Source: Kondoa malvinella (Eukaryota > Basidiomycota > Agaricostilbomycetes > Agaricostilbales > Kondoaceae). Taken from it: a DNA stretch of 64,000 nt. Positions 12,052-22,345 of the stretch are shown here, piece after piece. The stretch spans positions 647,369 through 711,368 of the forward strand of contig BCIM01000002.1 in the NCBI GenBank assembly GCA_039545315.1. Reading direction: 5' to 3'. The translations under genes and the position numbers were made by a program. Each line of letters begins with the position of its first letter. The stretch's first letter is position 1. The notes under the pieces are model-generated. The model was not told the origin of the DNA. It worked only from the letters and a program-made list of their open reading frames with translations, and did not search any database.

Positions 12052-13511
12052 TCAACTCTTTTCCTTCTCTTCAATCTCTTCTACATCTCCATCTCCCTTC
12101 TCAACTCTTTTAACACTACCAACCTCTTTTCCACATCTCACACAAGACCAAGCCCCATCCAACCCAGCCCTTTCCTCATCCCACCTAACCAATTGACCAA
12201 CAATACAATAATAACAATACCTCCCACCACAACAATCGACCTCGTACGCCGTCCGGACTTGAGAATCACTTTCCGTCCTCGTCCCAAAATTACCAAACAT
12301 GGTTACTGTTGGATCTGTTGGATCCGCATCGCCTATATTGGGTGTGGCGATCGTAGTTCGGGTGTAGCATAATGGGCAAGTGGTGCGTGAAAGGTTGGGT
12401 AAAAGACCTTGTGTTTTGCTTGTGCTGGGTGTGAGGAAGGAAGGTAGGTAAGGTGAGAGTGGGGTAGAGTGTAAGCTGCGTGTTAGGCGAAGTCGGATTC
12501 GACGGAGGTTGATTAGCGGTAGGAGGAAGAGTAGGAATTCCTAACAAAGGTCATTAGCGACGTCCTAGATGATAGAAGGAAGGACATACGGTAAAAGCTT
12601 CCCATACTAATTGTCGATTGAGGAATTCGAAAGATACTTGACGAGCGAAAGTCCGTTGGCGGTAGACCAGTCTCAACCCAAGCATTCGATCGATGAGCGT
12701 CCGATACCTGTCCGAGAAGGTCTACTATTAACACACGAATGCGTAGTGGTGGAGCTCGACGGACCTCCCATCATAAAGAAACACCAAGAAATTGACCAAT
12801 TTGCCCACCTGCCAAATTTTCTCCAACGAATTCCAACTCTCCCAAGCCCATCTCTTTCTTTCCCTCTTCTTTCTATCTACATCCCTTGCATCTCCTTTGT
12901 TCCAAGGGGAAAAGAGGGCGAAAGTAGATCTCGGATCGGGATAATCGCTCCAACCTCTGCTCAACATTGCATCTCGTAGTTTCGTATGCAGGTAACCTGG
13001 TAGGACACAAAGAGTAGCATAGAGTAAATAGCGGCTTGTGTGAGGTTTCAATATTGCTGCTGATGAAGGATCTGCAGAGCATGTGAATACCTGTGTTTGA
13101 AATATACATGTTGTTGATACGCACGAAGAGAGGAAGCAGCCCATTCGTCTCGATAGACTAGGTTCTGTAATCTTGAGCCATAAGATGCGCCAGATTGTTG
13201 AAGTGCTATAGCGAGTAGACTGAATCGCAGAACAGCCGATAATTCAGGTAAGAAAGTACTCGGGTCCTTTACAAGCCCAATCAGTCTACACAGCAGCCAG
13301 CGGAGATTGCACACACTCTGAGCATCTGTAGAGCTTTAGTGACAGGCTCAAGCAAGATATGTTCGAGTTCATTATCGAGCAATTGAGCGTCTGCTTGCGT
13401 TACACGAGCGATGCGCAGAGGTCTGCCAGGGTAAGAAGGTAATTCTCGCTTGATTTGTGATAGTCGAGCTTGGGCTGAAGACCATGCAGTGTCGAAATCA
13501 TCGTCATCCAT
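12052..13511 (-). CDS. PEX2: Pex2, RING peroxin of the peroxisomal import machinery
   Basis: Pex2, with Pex10 and Pex12, forms the peroxisomal membrane ubiquitin ligase that recycles the Pex5 receptor. From ATG 13511: acidic start, then RIARVTQADAQLLDNELEHI, matching the conserved N-terminal Pex2/Pex12 region, followed (after an intron) by LPELSAVLRFSLLAIALQQS and YGSRLQNLVYRDEWA. The middle is broken by introns and hard to read. The C-terminal RING is clear: CPLCYTRTTIATPN then YEVDCCGGRYCYYCI and WSCVRCGKEVGSVKRV, with paired Cys ligands. It ends in a short Glu/Lys tail at TGA 12052-12054. Assignment rests on the N-terminal motif plus the RING; exon borders in 12300-13050 are uncertain. Confidence 0.82.
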
Positions 13512-13546
13512 GCTTGACCTGTAACAGTCACCCTTTCAAACGAGAC

Positions 13547-14227
13547 ATGGACAAGAAGAACAGACAACAGCCAGATCTAGAAGGTGCGGCCCCTTCTAAC
13601 AGCATATAAGGTGCACGAGGGTAACACTGTGCCTTTTCAAGCGCACCCGCACGTCACTTTCATTGCCCAAGATCCGCCTCAGCATCCACAAAACTTTCAA
13701 CACTTGCCACACGCCTACGCTGGTCCTTCTACACAACCTTATGGTCCTTCGTATAACCAGCAGTACCCGCTTTACAATGACCCTTTCTCGCCTCAAGCTA
13801 TTCGAGCGGCAGACTCAAGAGCGTTAAAGAGGTTCTGGTCCGCTTTCTTCTATGGTTTTGCGATATGGGTGACGCTCAGTATCGTGGGTTATATCGTAAA
13901 GCGTGTTTAGGAGTTCAAGCTGATTGTGTCTGGCAGGTCTTTGGAAGTCTTGGATATGATGAAATGCAGCAATCGAAGCACAAGGTGAGCAATGCGGCAA
14001 TACAAAATTGAGGTAGATGCTAAGACATGGGACCACTTAGCATCGTCACGCTCAGACGGAAGAAACGAAACTTGCGGTTAAGCGTTTGTCGAGTAGCTTC
14101 AAGCCTAATGACTCGTTGTACGTTCCCTCTTCTGAAACTTGGTAGACAGTGCTCATATTCTTGCAGTCTGTTTGACCTGACTCCGCCCGAGGTGAAGATA
14201 GAGGGCGAGCCGGAAGGTCTCATCTGA
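13547..14227 (+). CDS. Small single-pass membrane protein, unknown function
   Basis: Not recognised. Five exons read by eye keep one frame of 158 residues: 13547-13583, 13642-13895, 13937-13984, 14041-14117 and 14167-14227, with introns of 58, 41, 56 and 49 nt. The N-terminal half is Pro/Gln/Tyr/His-rich (HPHVTFIAQDPPQHPQNFQH, then PSYNQQYPLYNDPFSP). A helix follows (AIRAADSRALKRFWSAFFYG) with one membrane segment (FAIWVTLSIVGYIVFG), then a charged tail (KHRHAQTEETKLAVKRLSSS) and the end LFDLTPPEVKIEGEPEGLI. No signal peptide precedes the membrane segment, so a tail-side anchor with the proline-rich part in the cytosol is plausible. Starts only 35 bp from the divergent PEX2 start codon, so the two share a very short promoter. 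Confidence 0.65.
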
Positions 14228-14590
14228 ACTTCGAGTGGACTTGTATTTGTATATGGACATGATTCTTCTATTGTGAATGTATTATGTACTTGTACCTGGT
14301 CTCACTGGCGACACAGGGCGACACGTCAATTATACAAGCCGTCTTCTGTCGCTTCAAGGTTGCTTTCAAGCATCATCTCGTTCTCCTGGGTATTTCGAGC
14401 AGCGAAGAAAAGCCTCATCTATTGACATTCATGAGGCTGTCCTGTCCAGCAATCTCACAAACTTCTTCTCTGCAAGCAATATTATCTCAACGCAAAATCT
14501 CTGGCATTTGTTTGCTCGATTATACCGTTGGCATGCGTTGATACCTAAACTATCACTGCAACTACTTCTCCATTCGAGTCTATCCGCCAT
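14208..14590. repeat. Diverged direct repeat, copy 1 (upstream of the zinc-finger gene)
   Basis: Resembles 17111-17490 in the same orientation. Shared blocks in the same order include cggaaggt...ctcat, tatggacatga, tacttgta-c-tgg, ctggcgacac, cttcaaggttgctttcaa and tgcaagcaa. Copy 1 also has an internal doubling of ggcgacac (14307-14324). The copies are clearly diverged with small indels. They lie on either side of the C2H2 gene. Confidence 0.5.
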
Positions 14591-14886
14591 AGTCTTAAAA
14601 AGCGGCATGACTGCCGCTAAGATGACTTGCTTCGCGCTTGTGACATCCCGCTGTTTGGTTACCGATGATCCTTCGTTTGCTCAACGCTACAGCAGTTGCC
14701 GTTCTTCACAGATCATGCTTGCGGCTGCATTGCTCCTGCAGGCATCTTCGCCAACCTAAGCTGTCTAGATGACCCTTTGTACTTCTATTCGAAGAATTCT
14801 TCTAATCCGATTTACCAAGAGGATTGATTGCTCTTGTCCGTGTTCAATTGGTCCATCCATCCTTCTGATTTCACGTATCATCAGAG

Positions 14887-16860
14887 ATGTCACAGAACCC
14901 TCTCGGGGGCTCAAAGTCACCTCGTCGCAGTGCCAGTCCTCGTCGCAGTGCCAGTCCATCGAACCACAGCCCCAATGCCGTAGGTCTGAAAGATGAGCGA
15001 AGGGCTTTGGCTGACAGCGTCGATAGTATCGTGGCAGGGACTATGGTCGCTCCGGAAATTTATCTGGAGATCCCTTGCCCAGAAGTTTTCATGACCCAGT
15101 GCGTTCCGTTCGAACGAAAGTGGATCTTAATAAGCTCAAGCTCCTGGATTTGCAGCACGACGCAAGATATGAGGTCTATCCGCCGCCAGCTAGCTACAAT
15201 TCGCCAAATACAGCCCTTCCACATCAGGTGACCTTCTCGTCATTGATTTTTCTTCTTTCTCATCCGAAAGTAGATAATGCCTCATCCTTGTATTCTCACT
15301 TACGCTGGCAATCCGCAAACCGTAAGGACTAGCTCTGCGATCGTTCTTTGAGCTCAAGTCCTCTCGCAGGCGTTCTATGGCAACAATGATTATGCTTACG
15401 CGCTCATCTTGAGAATCGCTGAGACGTATCGCTTACATCTCTACAGCAACCTGTATACGCTATTCCTAGCCTGTCTGGTCATCTTGCGGATTCCAGACTC
15501 AGCGGCCCTGGGCAGAACCCTCAAAATGTAAGCCCAGCGTCAAGCACAAGGTACACGATGATCAGCATAAACTGATTACCGTTATATTATCAGTACCATC
15601 AGCTCAATCATAATTTCCATGGCGGTCAACCGCAAGTACAGTCGAATCCGTCTGGACATAACATGACGGTCAGTCTTCTTCTCTTAATAAATTTTATAGG
15701 CCTGACGGCTCGAGCTTCAATGACATCAGCTCGTATGTCTATGCTATTGTTTGCATGAGCTATATTGATGGGCTGCAAATCAGCACGAATGTACCATGCC
15801 CCAATGCACTTTCAGATTCGAAGATGGCGAAGTAAGAGTCTCGCATTCTAATATCAGAACCCAGCTTCATTTCGCGACGCAGGTCGGTTATTCAGCCTAC
15901 ATGGTGCATTCACAAGCGAAGCATTCCAACGTCTGCCATTTTTGTCTGCTTCAGTTCGGCAACGAGACTCAGATGACGCAACACTCGCGGGACCACACGA
16001 TTCTTCACGACCATATAGTGCGGGCCACGGATTTTCCCAAGGACATTCCGGTCAGGAACTTTCGAGCGAGGCATTGACATTAGCTGATTGATCACTCATT
16101 AGCGCGACCAGCGATGGGTGAGTTCAAGCAAAGATGTCGAGGGCGTGCCTTTTAAGCTGAGAGCAACCTTCAGGTGGACGCAACTACACGGAATGGCGAG
16201 CGGAGCGCATTGTAAGTTTCATGTAATTCTTCCTTTCCTGGCTGACACTGAGTTGAAGTGTTGGATACGATCTACCCTCATGAGAAAGGGAGACAGCAAG
16301 GATCATCGCAGGGTTCAGGCCATGAACAGTGTACACACAGGCGATGTAAGGACGAGATTTCGTACACCTCTGCTAGACGCAATGTGGGTCAAGTGCCTCA
16401 TTCTAAGCAGGGCTACTAATGAATGCTGCAGTGGGAAATACGATATCACTGGATCACCAAACATGTTCCTTTGCGATACTTTTGTCATTGGCACCCATCT
16501 GGCCTTGAACAGTGCCAACATATCAATGTGCGAGCTGACCATGTATGAGCTTCTCCACTAAATCCCACTTCAAAGCTGACAGGCTACTATAGCTGTCTGC
16601 TCATGTCAGGGAAGTCCACCCTGAAGCTCTGCAGTGCTCTGTGATCGATTGTCAACACCTTGAGGCACTCGAAGACAAAGTATGTCGCGTGACCTGCATT
16701 GCAAACTGCACTAGCTAAAGGGATCCAGCTGGTTGCCCATATCAGGGGTTCCCACAATCGCAGCGAAAAGAATGCTCGTGAGTTGGCTGCTGGTGAACTC
16801 AGCAAAGCCAACAAACGAGTCCAAGCCAAACAAGCTCAACAAGCGAAACGAAAACCTTGA
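14887..16860 (+). CDS. C2H2-type zinc-finger protein, probable transcription factor
   Basis: Probable DNA-binding regulator built from many tiny exons. The start MSQNPLGGSKSPRRSASPRR contains a tandem 18-bp duplication (SPRRSA twice, about 14919-14955). After a disordered region come finger-like units: VCHFCLLQFGNETQMTQHSR with a following DH (about 15940-16000), FCHWHPSGLEQCQHINVRADH continued by LSAHVREVH across an intron (16470-16620; C-x7-C...H-x4-H spacing), and LQCSVIDCQHLEALEDKGIQ leading to HIRGSH (intron of about 45 nt near 16680). The C-terminus is a basic helix (ELSKANKRVQAKQAQQAKR) ending at TGA 16858-16860. The middle exons (15240-15800) are uncertain. The fingers are not canonical TFIIIA repeats. 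It is flanked by two diverged direct repeats. Confidence 0.55.
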
Positions 16861-17110
16861 GGATCAGGCGCTTGTGGCCTAAGACCAAGGCACGGTCGTG
16901 TATAGGACAATTATGCTCTTTTCTATTTCTTTTTGTTATGCCAGGACAATATCAGCTGTATCAATCCCGCACCATTTTTCCATCCGTAGACTAGATGATA
17001 AGAGCCTGTAAGCAAGAGCAGGCATTCAAGCCTAGACAACTGAATCTGAGACTGTGATCGACCAGCTTAAAAGAAACATGTCTGATCCCACTGCAGAGGA
17101 TTGAATCGAA

Positions 17111-17490
17111 ACGGAAGGTAGGCTCATTTGAATCGGAGTGGAGCTATATCTGTCTATGGACATGACTGGTACTGTGTATTGCGTGAATGTACGATATACT
17201 TGTAACTGGCCTCGCCTGGCGACACGTCTCGACAAGCTTCTGTTGCTTCAACTTGAAGGTTGCTTTCAACACATCATCTCCGTCTCCTTCGGTATATACC
17301 AGCATAGTCACAAGTCTACCCTTTCAGTAATTCCAAAGAACGTCGCTTGCAAGCAACCTTCGAAAGACACATCAGCTCGAATAGCTCTGCGCAGCTCGAA
17401 TACCTTCTGACATCTGTTTGACCGGATTGATACCCTACACCATATCTGTAACTACCTTCCCTTCAACTCTATCTCCTGTCAGACCAGCAT
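17111..17490. repeat. Diverged direct repeat, copy 2 (upstream of the GNAT gene)
   Basis: Direct repeat partner of 14208-14590. It ends immediately before the ATG of the acetyltransferase gene, so it forms that gene's promoter and leader. Copy 1 lies in front of the zinc-finger gene. Similarity is by eye and includes several 9-14 bp identical blocks in the same order. Confidence 0.5.
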
Positions 17491-18000
17491 GCCCTCAATC
17501 ACCGTCGAACCCGTTACTGCATCAACAGCCTCAAACGCGCACGGACTAATCAACGAATACTACGAAGCTCTACAAATCCAAGCGCGCGATCCAGAATCCA
17601 CCACCGCACTCTACTGGACCTCATCAGACTGCATTACACTACTATGCACCGTCGACGTTCAGCCAGCTGGGATAGTCATTTTACGGCCTTTAACCGATTT
17701 CGAAAAGGTTTATGAATGCAAAAGGTTGTATGTTAGGCCTGAATATCGTGGTTTGGGAATAGCGGGCAAGTTGATGGATCATGCGGAGAATTGGGCGAGG
17801 GCGAAAAGTGTCAAAGAGGTGTATTTGGATAGTCATGATGGATTGAAAGCTGCTTTGGCGTTCTATAGGAAGAGAGGGTATGTGGATATTGCGAGATATA
17901 ATGAGAATCCACAGGTGAGCTTGTTTCTGTGTCAAAGGAGGTGATGCTTATTTGCTTGCAGGCGACGGTGTTCATGAAAAAGACACTTGGTGTTGCGTGA
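17489..18000 (+). CDS. GNAT-family N-acetyltransferase
   Basis: Small acetyl-CoA-dependent acetyltransferase. Two exons (17489-17914 and 17962-18000, 47-nt intron) give 154 residues. The GNAT core is complete: ITLLCTVDVQPAGIVILRP (strands 2-4), KRLYVRPEYRGLGIAGKLMD (motif A with the R-G-x-G-I-A acetyl-CoA loop), and VKEVYLDSHDGLKAALAFYR followed by KRGYVDIARYNENP (motif B). The last exon adds ATVFMKKTLGVA, the final strand. No signal peptide or targeting sequence is seen. The substrate cannot be predicted. The layout (single GNAT domain, F-Y-x-x-R-G-Y) resembles small-molecule rather than histone acetyltransferases. Confidence 0.88.
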
Positions 18001-18294
18001 TATAATACCAGCTAATGGAGGAAAGCTGTTCAGCGCGAGGCATGGATAGACCACGTGTTCGACTTGGTCTCTGTCTGTATGCTTTACTTCTTTGACCACG
18101 TTCTCCAGCTGATCGTATGCTTGCAGTGCGCTTGATACGTTGACAGCATCGACAGATACTAGGCATCTATCTTGCAGCACCCACAAGGCAAAGAGGGCAC
18201 AGGAAATATCGAACATCCCAAGAGCCTGCTGGATTGCAATGGTACTACGACAAACTATCCACTACAAAGTCGGATGCTACAAAATGAAATGGAA

Positions 18295-20058
18295 TTACAC
18301 AACAGCACTCGTAGCACCACCTCTACCAGGCCCATACAGCGTAGTAGAATTCATCGAACTCCTTCTCGAACTAGGCGCATAAGATCTAGCAGTTGCCGTT
18401 CTAGGCGGAGCAAGAGTAGATGGTGCAACAGATTTAGCTTTCTGGGTTTGGACTTCTGCACCATCTGTCCTTATGCTTTGCGCGTACGAGGATTGAGCAG
18501 CGAAGCGAGTGATGGCTGTCGGTGCAGTCGTTTTGTCGTCGTAGAATGCTGTTTCGGAGCCAATGGAAGTCCGCTGTTGCTGACCTCGCGCATAGCCAGT
18601 AGCGTAGGAAGAAGGTTGTTGATAGGCTGATGATTGCTGATGCCCGGAAGGTTGCTGATAGGCTGAACGTTGGCTGTAGCCTGACTGGGGGTGTTGCTCG
18701 TAGTATTCCGGGTGGACGTCGTCTCCAGCGCGCGAGTCCGGCTTGTCCCAAGCAATGCCTTCGTATGCTTCAGCATCTTCCTGCAACCGCTTCTGTTTCC
18801 TCTTTCGGATGCAACAGCATAACAACAGCACTACTTGGACTGTCAGAAACTGTCTCGAAGGCAGCACGAAGAACATACACCCAAGTAGAAGCAGACCCAC
18901 ACCTCCCGCTAAACCGATGATAGCAGGCAAAGGTAGACCACTAGACTCGCTTTCAACACCGTCTAAAGAAGCACCAGAACTTGCGCCGGGATCTTCAGCT
19001 GCCGAGAAGGTATCGCCAAAGGAGAGCGAAGAGCGAGAGACTGATCTCGAAGGGATATTCGAAGAGCTGGAAGATCTGCCTGAACTTGTGAAAAGGTCAT
19101 CCAGAGTTAGAGTGGACGAATTTGGCTCGAATGTCGAGGAAGCGTCGGTAGAGAGAGTATCGCTCATTAGAGAGGTGTCTGAATCCGTTTGCTCGGAGCT
19201 ATCATCCTCGTTTGGGTCTCCTGTCTCTTGATCATCCTGTTCTGTTGTTTGAGTATCGTTTTCGTCTTGGCCATCTGGACTATCCGCGTCGTCTGAGTCT
19301 GGCTCGGTACCGGTCGGTACTGGATCTTTCGGCACTACGATAGAGCTTGAAGTGGGATCTGATAAGACGGGAGCAGTCTCTGTAGGCTGCGGTATTGAAC
19401 TGGGCGTATCGCCTGGGTGCTGTTGGCTAGGTTGTTCGTCCCTTTTAGGCGGCAAATCCGTAGGTTCTGGTTGGCCAGCATCTGGCGGAAGGGCTGTCGC
19501 CATGACCTGATCCATAGCGAGTGCGCTTGCCTCGAGAGCTTCTAGCCAGAGCGCGACCTGAGCAGCATCTCCATAGAATTTACTGTCGAATAGCTGTTGA
19601 CCCTCTTGCCGCAAAGAAGCAATGCCTTGAGACAGGGATTGTAGATCTGGTGGACAAAAGGGCTGAACTTCACGTCAGACCACTACGAGAACAAAGGGGA
19701 AAACGCACCTGTACAGCTGGGTATTCTAAGACTGCCGGAGGTGTAACGGGATGGTCGGCTTCTGTAGGATTGTCAGCGGTATACTGGAAAAAGAGATGGA
19801 GAGCTTACTTTGAGTTTTAATGTCACCCTTTACTACAGCTTGAAGAATGACAAGTAAGTCAGGTGCAGCCATTGCCGTAACGGTGCCTTGACCATAAGGG
19901 GGATTGCGCTGTAGCACTGGAAAGGCACATTGTTCGGGCGTGACATCTTCGTACAGACATCTCTTGACCTGCTGGAGAACGTCCTCTTGTGATCTTTGTC
20001 CTTGACTGTTATCATCGTCGTCGTCATCTCTTCCCCATCGTCCAAATAGCCTAGTCAT
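18295..20058 (-). CDS. Unknown membrane protein A (Ser/Asp-rich ectodomain, one or two membrane segments, Tyr/Gln-rich tail)
   Basis: Not recognised. It starts at 20058 (MTRLFGRWGRDDDDDDNSQG). An N-terminal region with spaced cysteines (VKRCLYEDVTPEQCAFPVLQ) is followed by helix-rich SLSQGIASLRQEGQQLF and YGDAAQVALWLEALEASALA. Then a long Ser/Thr/Pro/Asp/Glu-rich stretch (about 18970-19470), a hydrophobic segment (IIGLAGGVGLLLLGCMFFVL) with a second short one (LTVQVVLLLCCCI), the stop-transfer CIRKRKQKRLQ, and a tail with Tyr-Gln-Gln-Pro-Ser repeats. It ends at about 18295. The layout is that of a surface sensor or anchor protein, but no classical signal peptide is found. The next gene on this strand has the same architecture and a similar helical block, so the two may be tandem paralogues. 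Confidence 0.6.
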
Positions 20059-20417
20059 CTCAGATTCGTCTCAGGTATATCATAGCGGTTGCGAAGGTCA
20101 GCAGACAGCTGAGATCGCTGGAAGAGAAGAAAGAGGCCAAAGAAGAAAACATCTGACCAGAAGTCGTCAGCCGGTACGAGTACAAAGGGAAAATGGACAG
20201 TGGCCAATCACGCGCTATGGTCGATTCGATGCAAGCCAGCATGTGTATAGACAACACAGAAGAGATGGTAAGATGAAGGAAAGAGGGATCGAAAAAGCAG
20301 AAAGAAACAGATGGACGCATTCCGACATTTATGGTATAATACAACAGCAGGGTATTTTTTACTGTCAGTTGACTAGACAAGACATGTACAAGAGGTAACC
20401 CATGGTATCAAGAAAGC

Positions 20418-21863
20418 CTATCCAGTTGCAGAGTACGGGTTCGAAAGTTTTCCGCCAGTGGGAACAGCGCTGACCGGAACTCCGCTTGAACGATTGTTGA
20501 AGCCTGTCGAGTTACCGCTAGGCTGCAAGCTGTGACCTTTCGCCCATCCAGGTTGTACAGTATTCGGAAGCGGTCGAACGTCTTGCAAGCTGGATTTGCT
20601 CGAGCTGATTGAAGGTAAATCGATAACCTCGCCATAGGTGCTTTCGTCCATTCCACCTCCGGGAGCTGACGAGCCGGTAATCTTTCGGAAAGCGTTCGCG
20701 AATCGAGACCGAGCTCCAATACCCGCAGCACCACTTGACGCTTGGTTAAGCGCCGCAGATTGTTGCATCATTGGAGCGACAGCTGGTATATTGACCGGAC
20801 CAGATGAACGAAGCGGAGTGCGATCAGGCGAACGAGGTGCAGCAACCGGAACATCGTTCTCATAGAGCATTTCTTTAATGGTTTTGGGAGGCTTGAGACG
20901 ACGATCCTTGCCATTGAGATTTCGTCTGCAGCATGGACGCCAAATTATAAGGATGATGAGCTATAAAGGGTCAGCTATTGCAGTCGATTCAGAGAGTCGA
21001 CTTACCACAATTACTGCAACAACGCCAACTCCCATTGCTACTGCAACGCCCGTACTGAAAGGTAACTTGAACCTATTGTAGCATTTTAGCGCAGCCGAGC
21101 AGTTCAACGGGCGTACTTACCCTTCATCTTCTTTAGGCTCAGAAACAGATTGCTGAGTCGGCCTGATCGTCTTTGTTGACGCATACTCTTCTTCGGTCGA
21201 TGTAGGGGGCTGCTCTTCTTCAGAAGTAGTACTCGGTTCTTCATCCTCTTCAGGCGCAACAGTCTCCAGATACTGCTTGACCATGCTGATAGACGAATCC
21301 ATCGAAGCTGCCCATTTGTTGTAGACCTCAGCGTTGCTCTTGAAACCTTGAGCATCGTAAGAGGCAGCAGCTTGATGCAGACTTGTTCCCATGGATAAAA
21401 GCATGCTGTATTCCGATGCATCGTGCGTGTCTGGACCTGGTGTTTGGAGGATGGCAGGCGTTTCGGTGATGCTCGGCTCGACTATAGAAGTAGGAGTTGG
21501 CTCTTCTTCTGGCTCTGGCTCAGCTGGGGGAGGTTGGCTAGGGGCAGGTGGCGGAGAAGACTCGGGATCGTCTGATGGCTTCTCCTCTTCAGGCTTGCTG
21601 TCATCTGTAAGCAAGTCAGGAATCGTCCGTAAGCAAGGGCGAATAGACAAACCGGTGGGTGATGGCTCGGGTTCCCCTTCTGGTGATTCGCCCTCTTTCG
21701 TCTCATTTCCCTGCGGTTGTCCATCCCCTTCTCCGGTCGCTTCTGCATCTGGCGCGGAAGAGGAAGAGCTCGTTGTATTCTCATCCTCCTTCTGATCTTG
21801 GTCATCATTCTGACGTTTTCGCAAAGCCCTTCTACGCCTGCGCGAAACCTTTTGAGGACTCAT
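20418..21863 (-). CDS. Unknown membrane protein B (acidic Ser/Pro-rich ectodomain, one membrane segment)
   Basis: Not recognised. It starts MSPQKVSRRRRRALRKRQND; the basic RKR could be a processing site, but no signal peptide precedes it. A highly acidic Glu/Pro/Ser region follows, with a helical block (MLLSMGTSLHQAAASYDAQG, then FKSNAEVYNKWAASMDSS), more Glu/Thr/Ser, a membrane segment read across an intron (FSTGVAVAMGVGVVAVIVLI then LIIW), a basic stop-transfer (RPCCRRNLNGKDRRLKPPK) and a cytoplasmic Ser/Pro-rich tail ending SNPYSATG at about 20418. Its helical block aligns with that of protein A (pattern L-S-x-G-x-SL-x-Q...A-x-V...W...S). An in-frame ATG 18 bp further upstream (21881) is also possible. 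Confidence 0.6.
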
Positions 21864-21881
21864 GGCTCTCCAAAGGTACAT

Positions 21882-22345
21882 GCCAGGTTCACGGTAAGAG
21901 GTGGAGACGACCAGCGTTCAGAATCGTTGAGCAGTCTCAATGAGCAAAAGAAGGGAAGAGACAACCCGGCCAAGGCTTTCACGGAAGACGCTTGAGACAA
22001 AGGGAAACAGGATAGATGGCTCTGAGCTGTTCTACTGCCTCGCCAGGGGTATTGTTATTTCTCACATGACCGTGCTATAGACGTCTAGCAGTCACAAATA
22101 CAGAGATATCGCATTGACAGAGGGAAGACAAAAATGAAAGAACAGAGGCAAGAATCGAGAATCGAGAAGCGCGCTGCGCAATGTGTAGTATGACCCCTGA
22201 GCCGTACCAGTACTAGCACGAACGAAGCCTACATTACCTTAACATGCACTTGGCTGGCGCTCTACAACCTCTGCAGGTGTGCGACAAATGACCAAGTAGT
22301 GCTTTGATACCTTTGCGCTGCTGCCTGGTGTATACCTTGCCCTGC
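21882..22345. promoter_or_regulatory. Divergent intergenic region between membrane protein B and ELG1
   Basis: 460 bp between two divergent start codons. It should carry both promoters. It has no open frame with protein-like features and no motif I can name. Confidence 0.3.

Noticed and set aside
12611..12979. 122-codon plus-strand open frame
   Set aside because: Antisense to PEX2, low in conserved features.
14919..14955. Short tandem repeat as a CRISPR-like or satellite array
   Set aside because: Only two 18-bp units, in frame within the SR-like N-terminus of the zinc-finger gene; simple coding duplication.
18743..19231. 162-codon plus-strand open frame
   Set aside because: Antisense to the Ser/Asp-rich part of membrane protein A.
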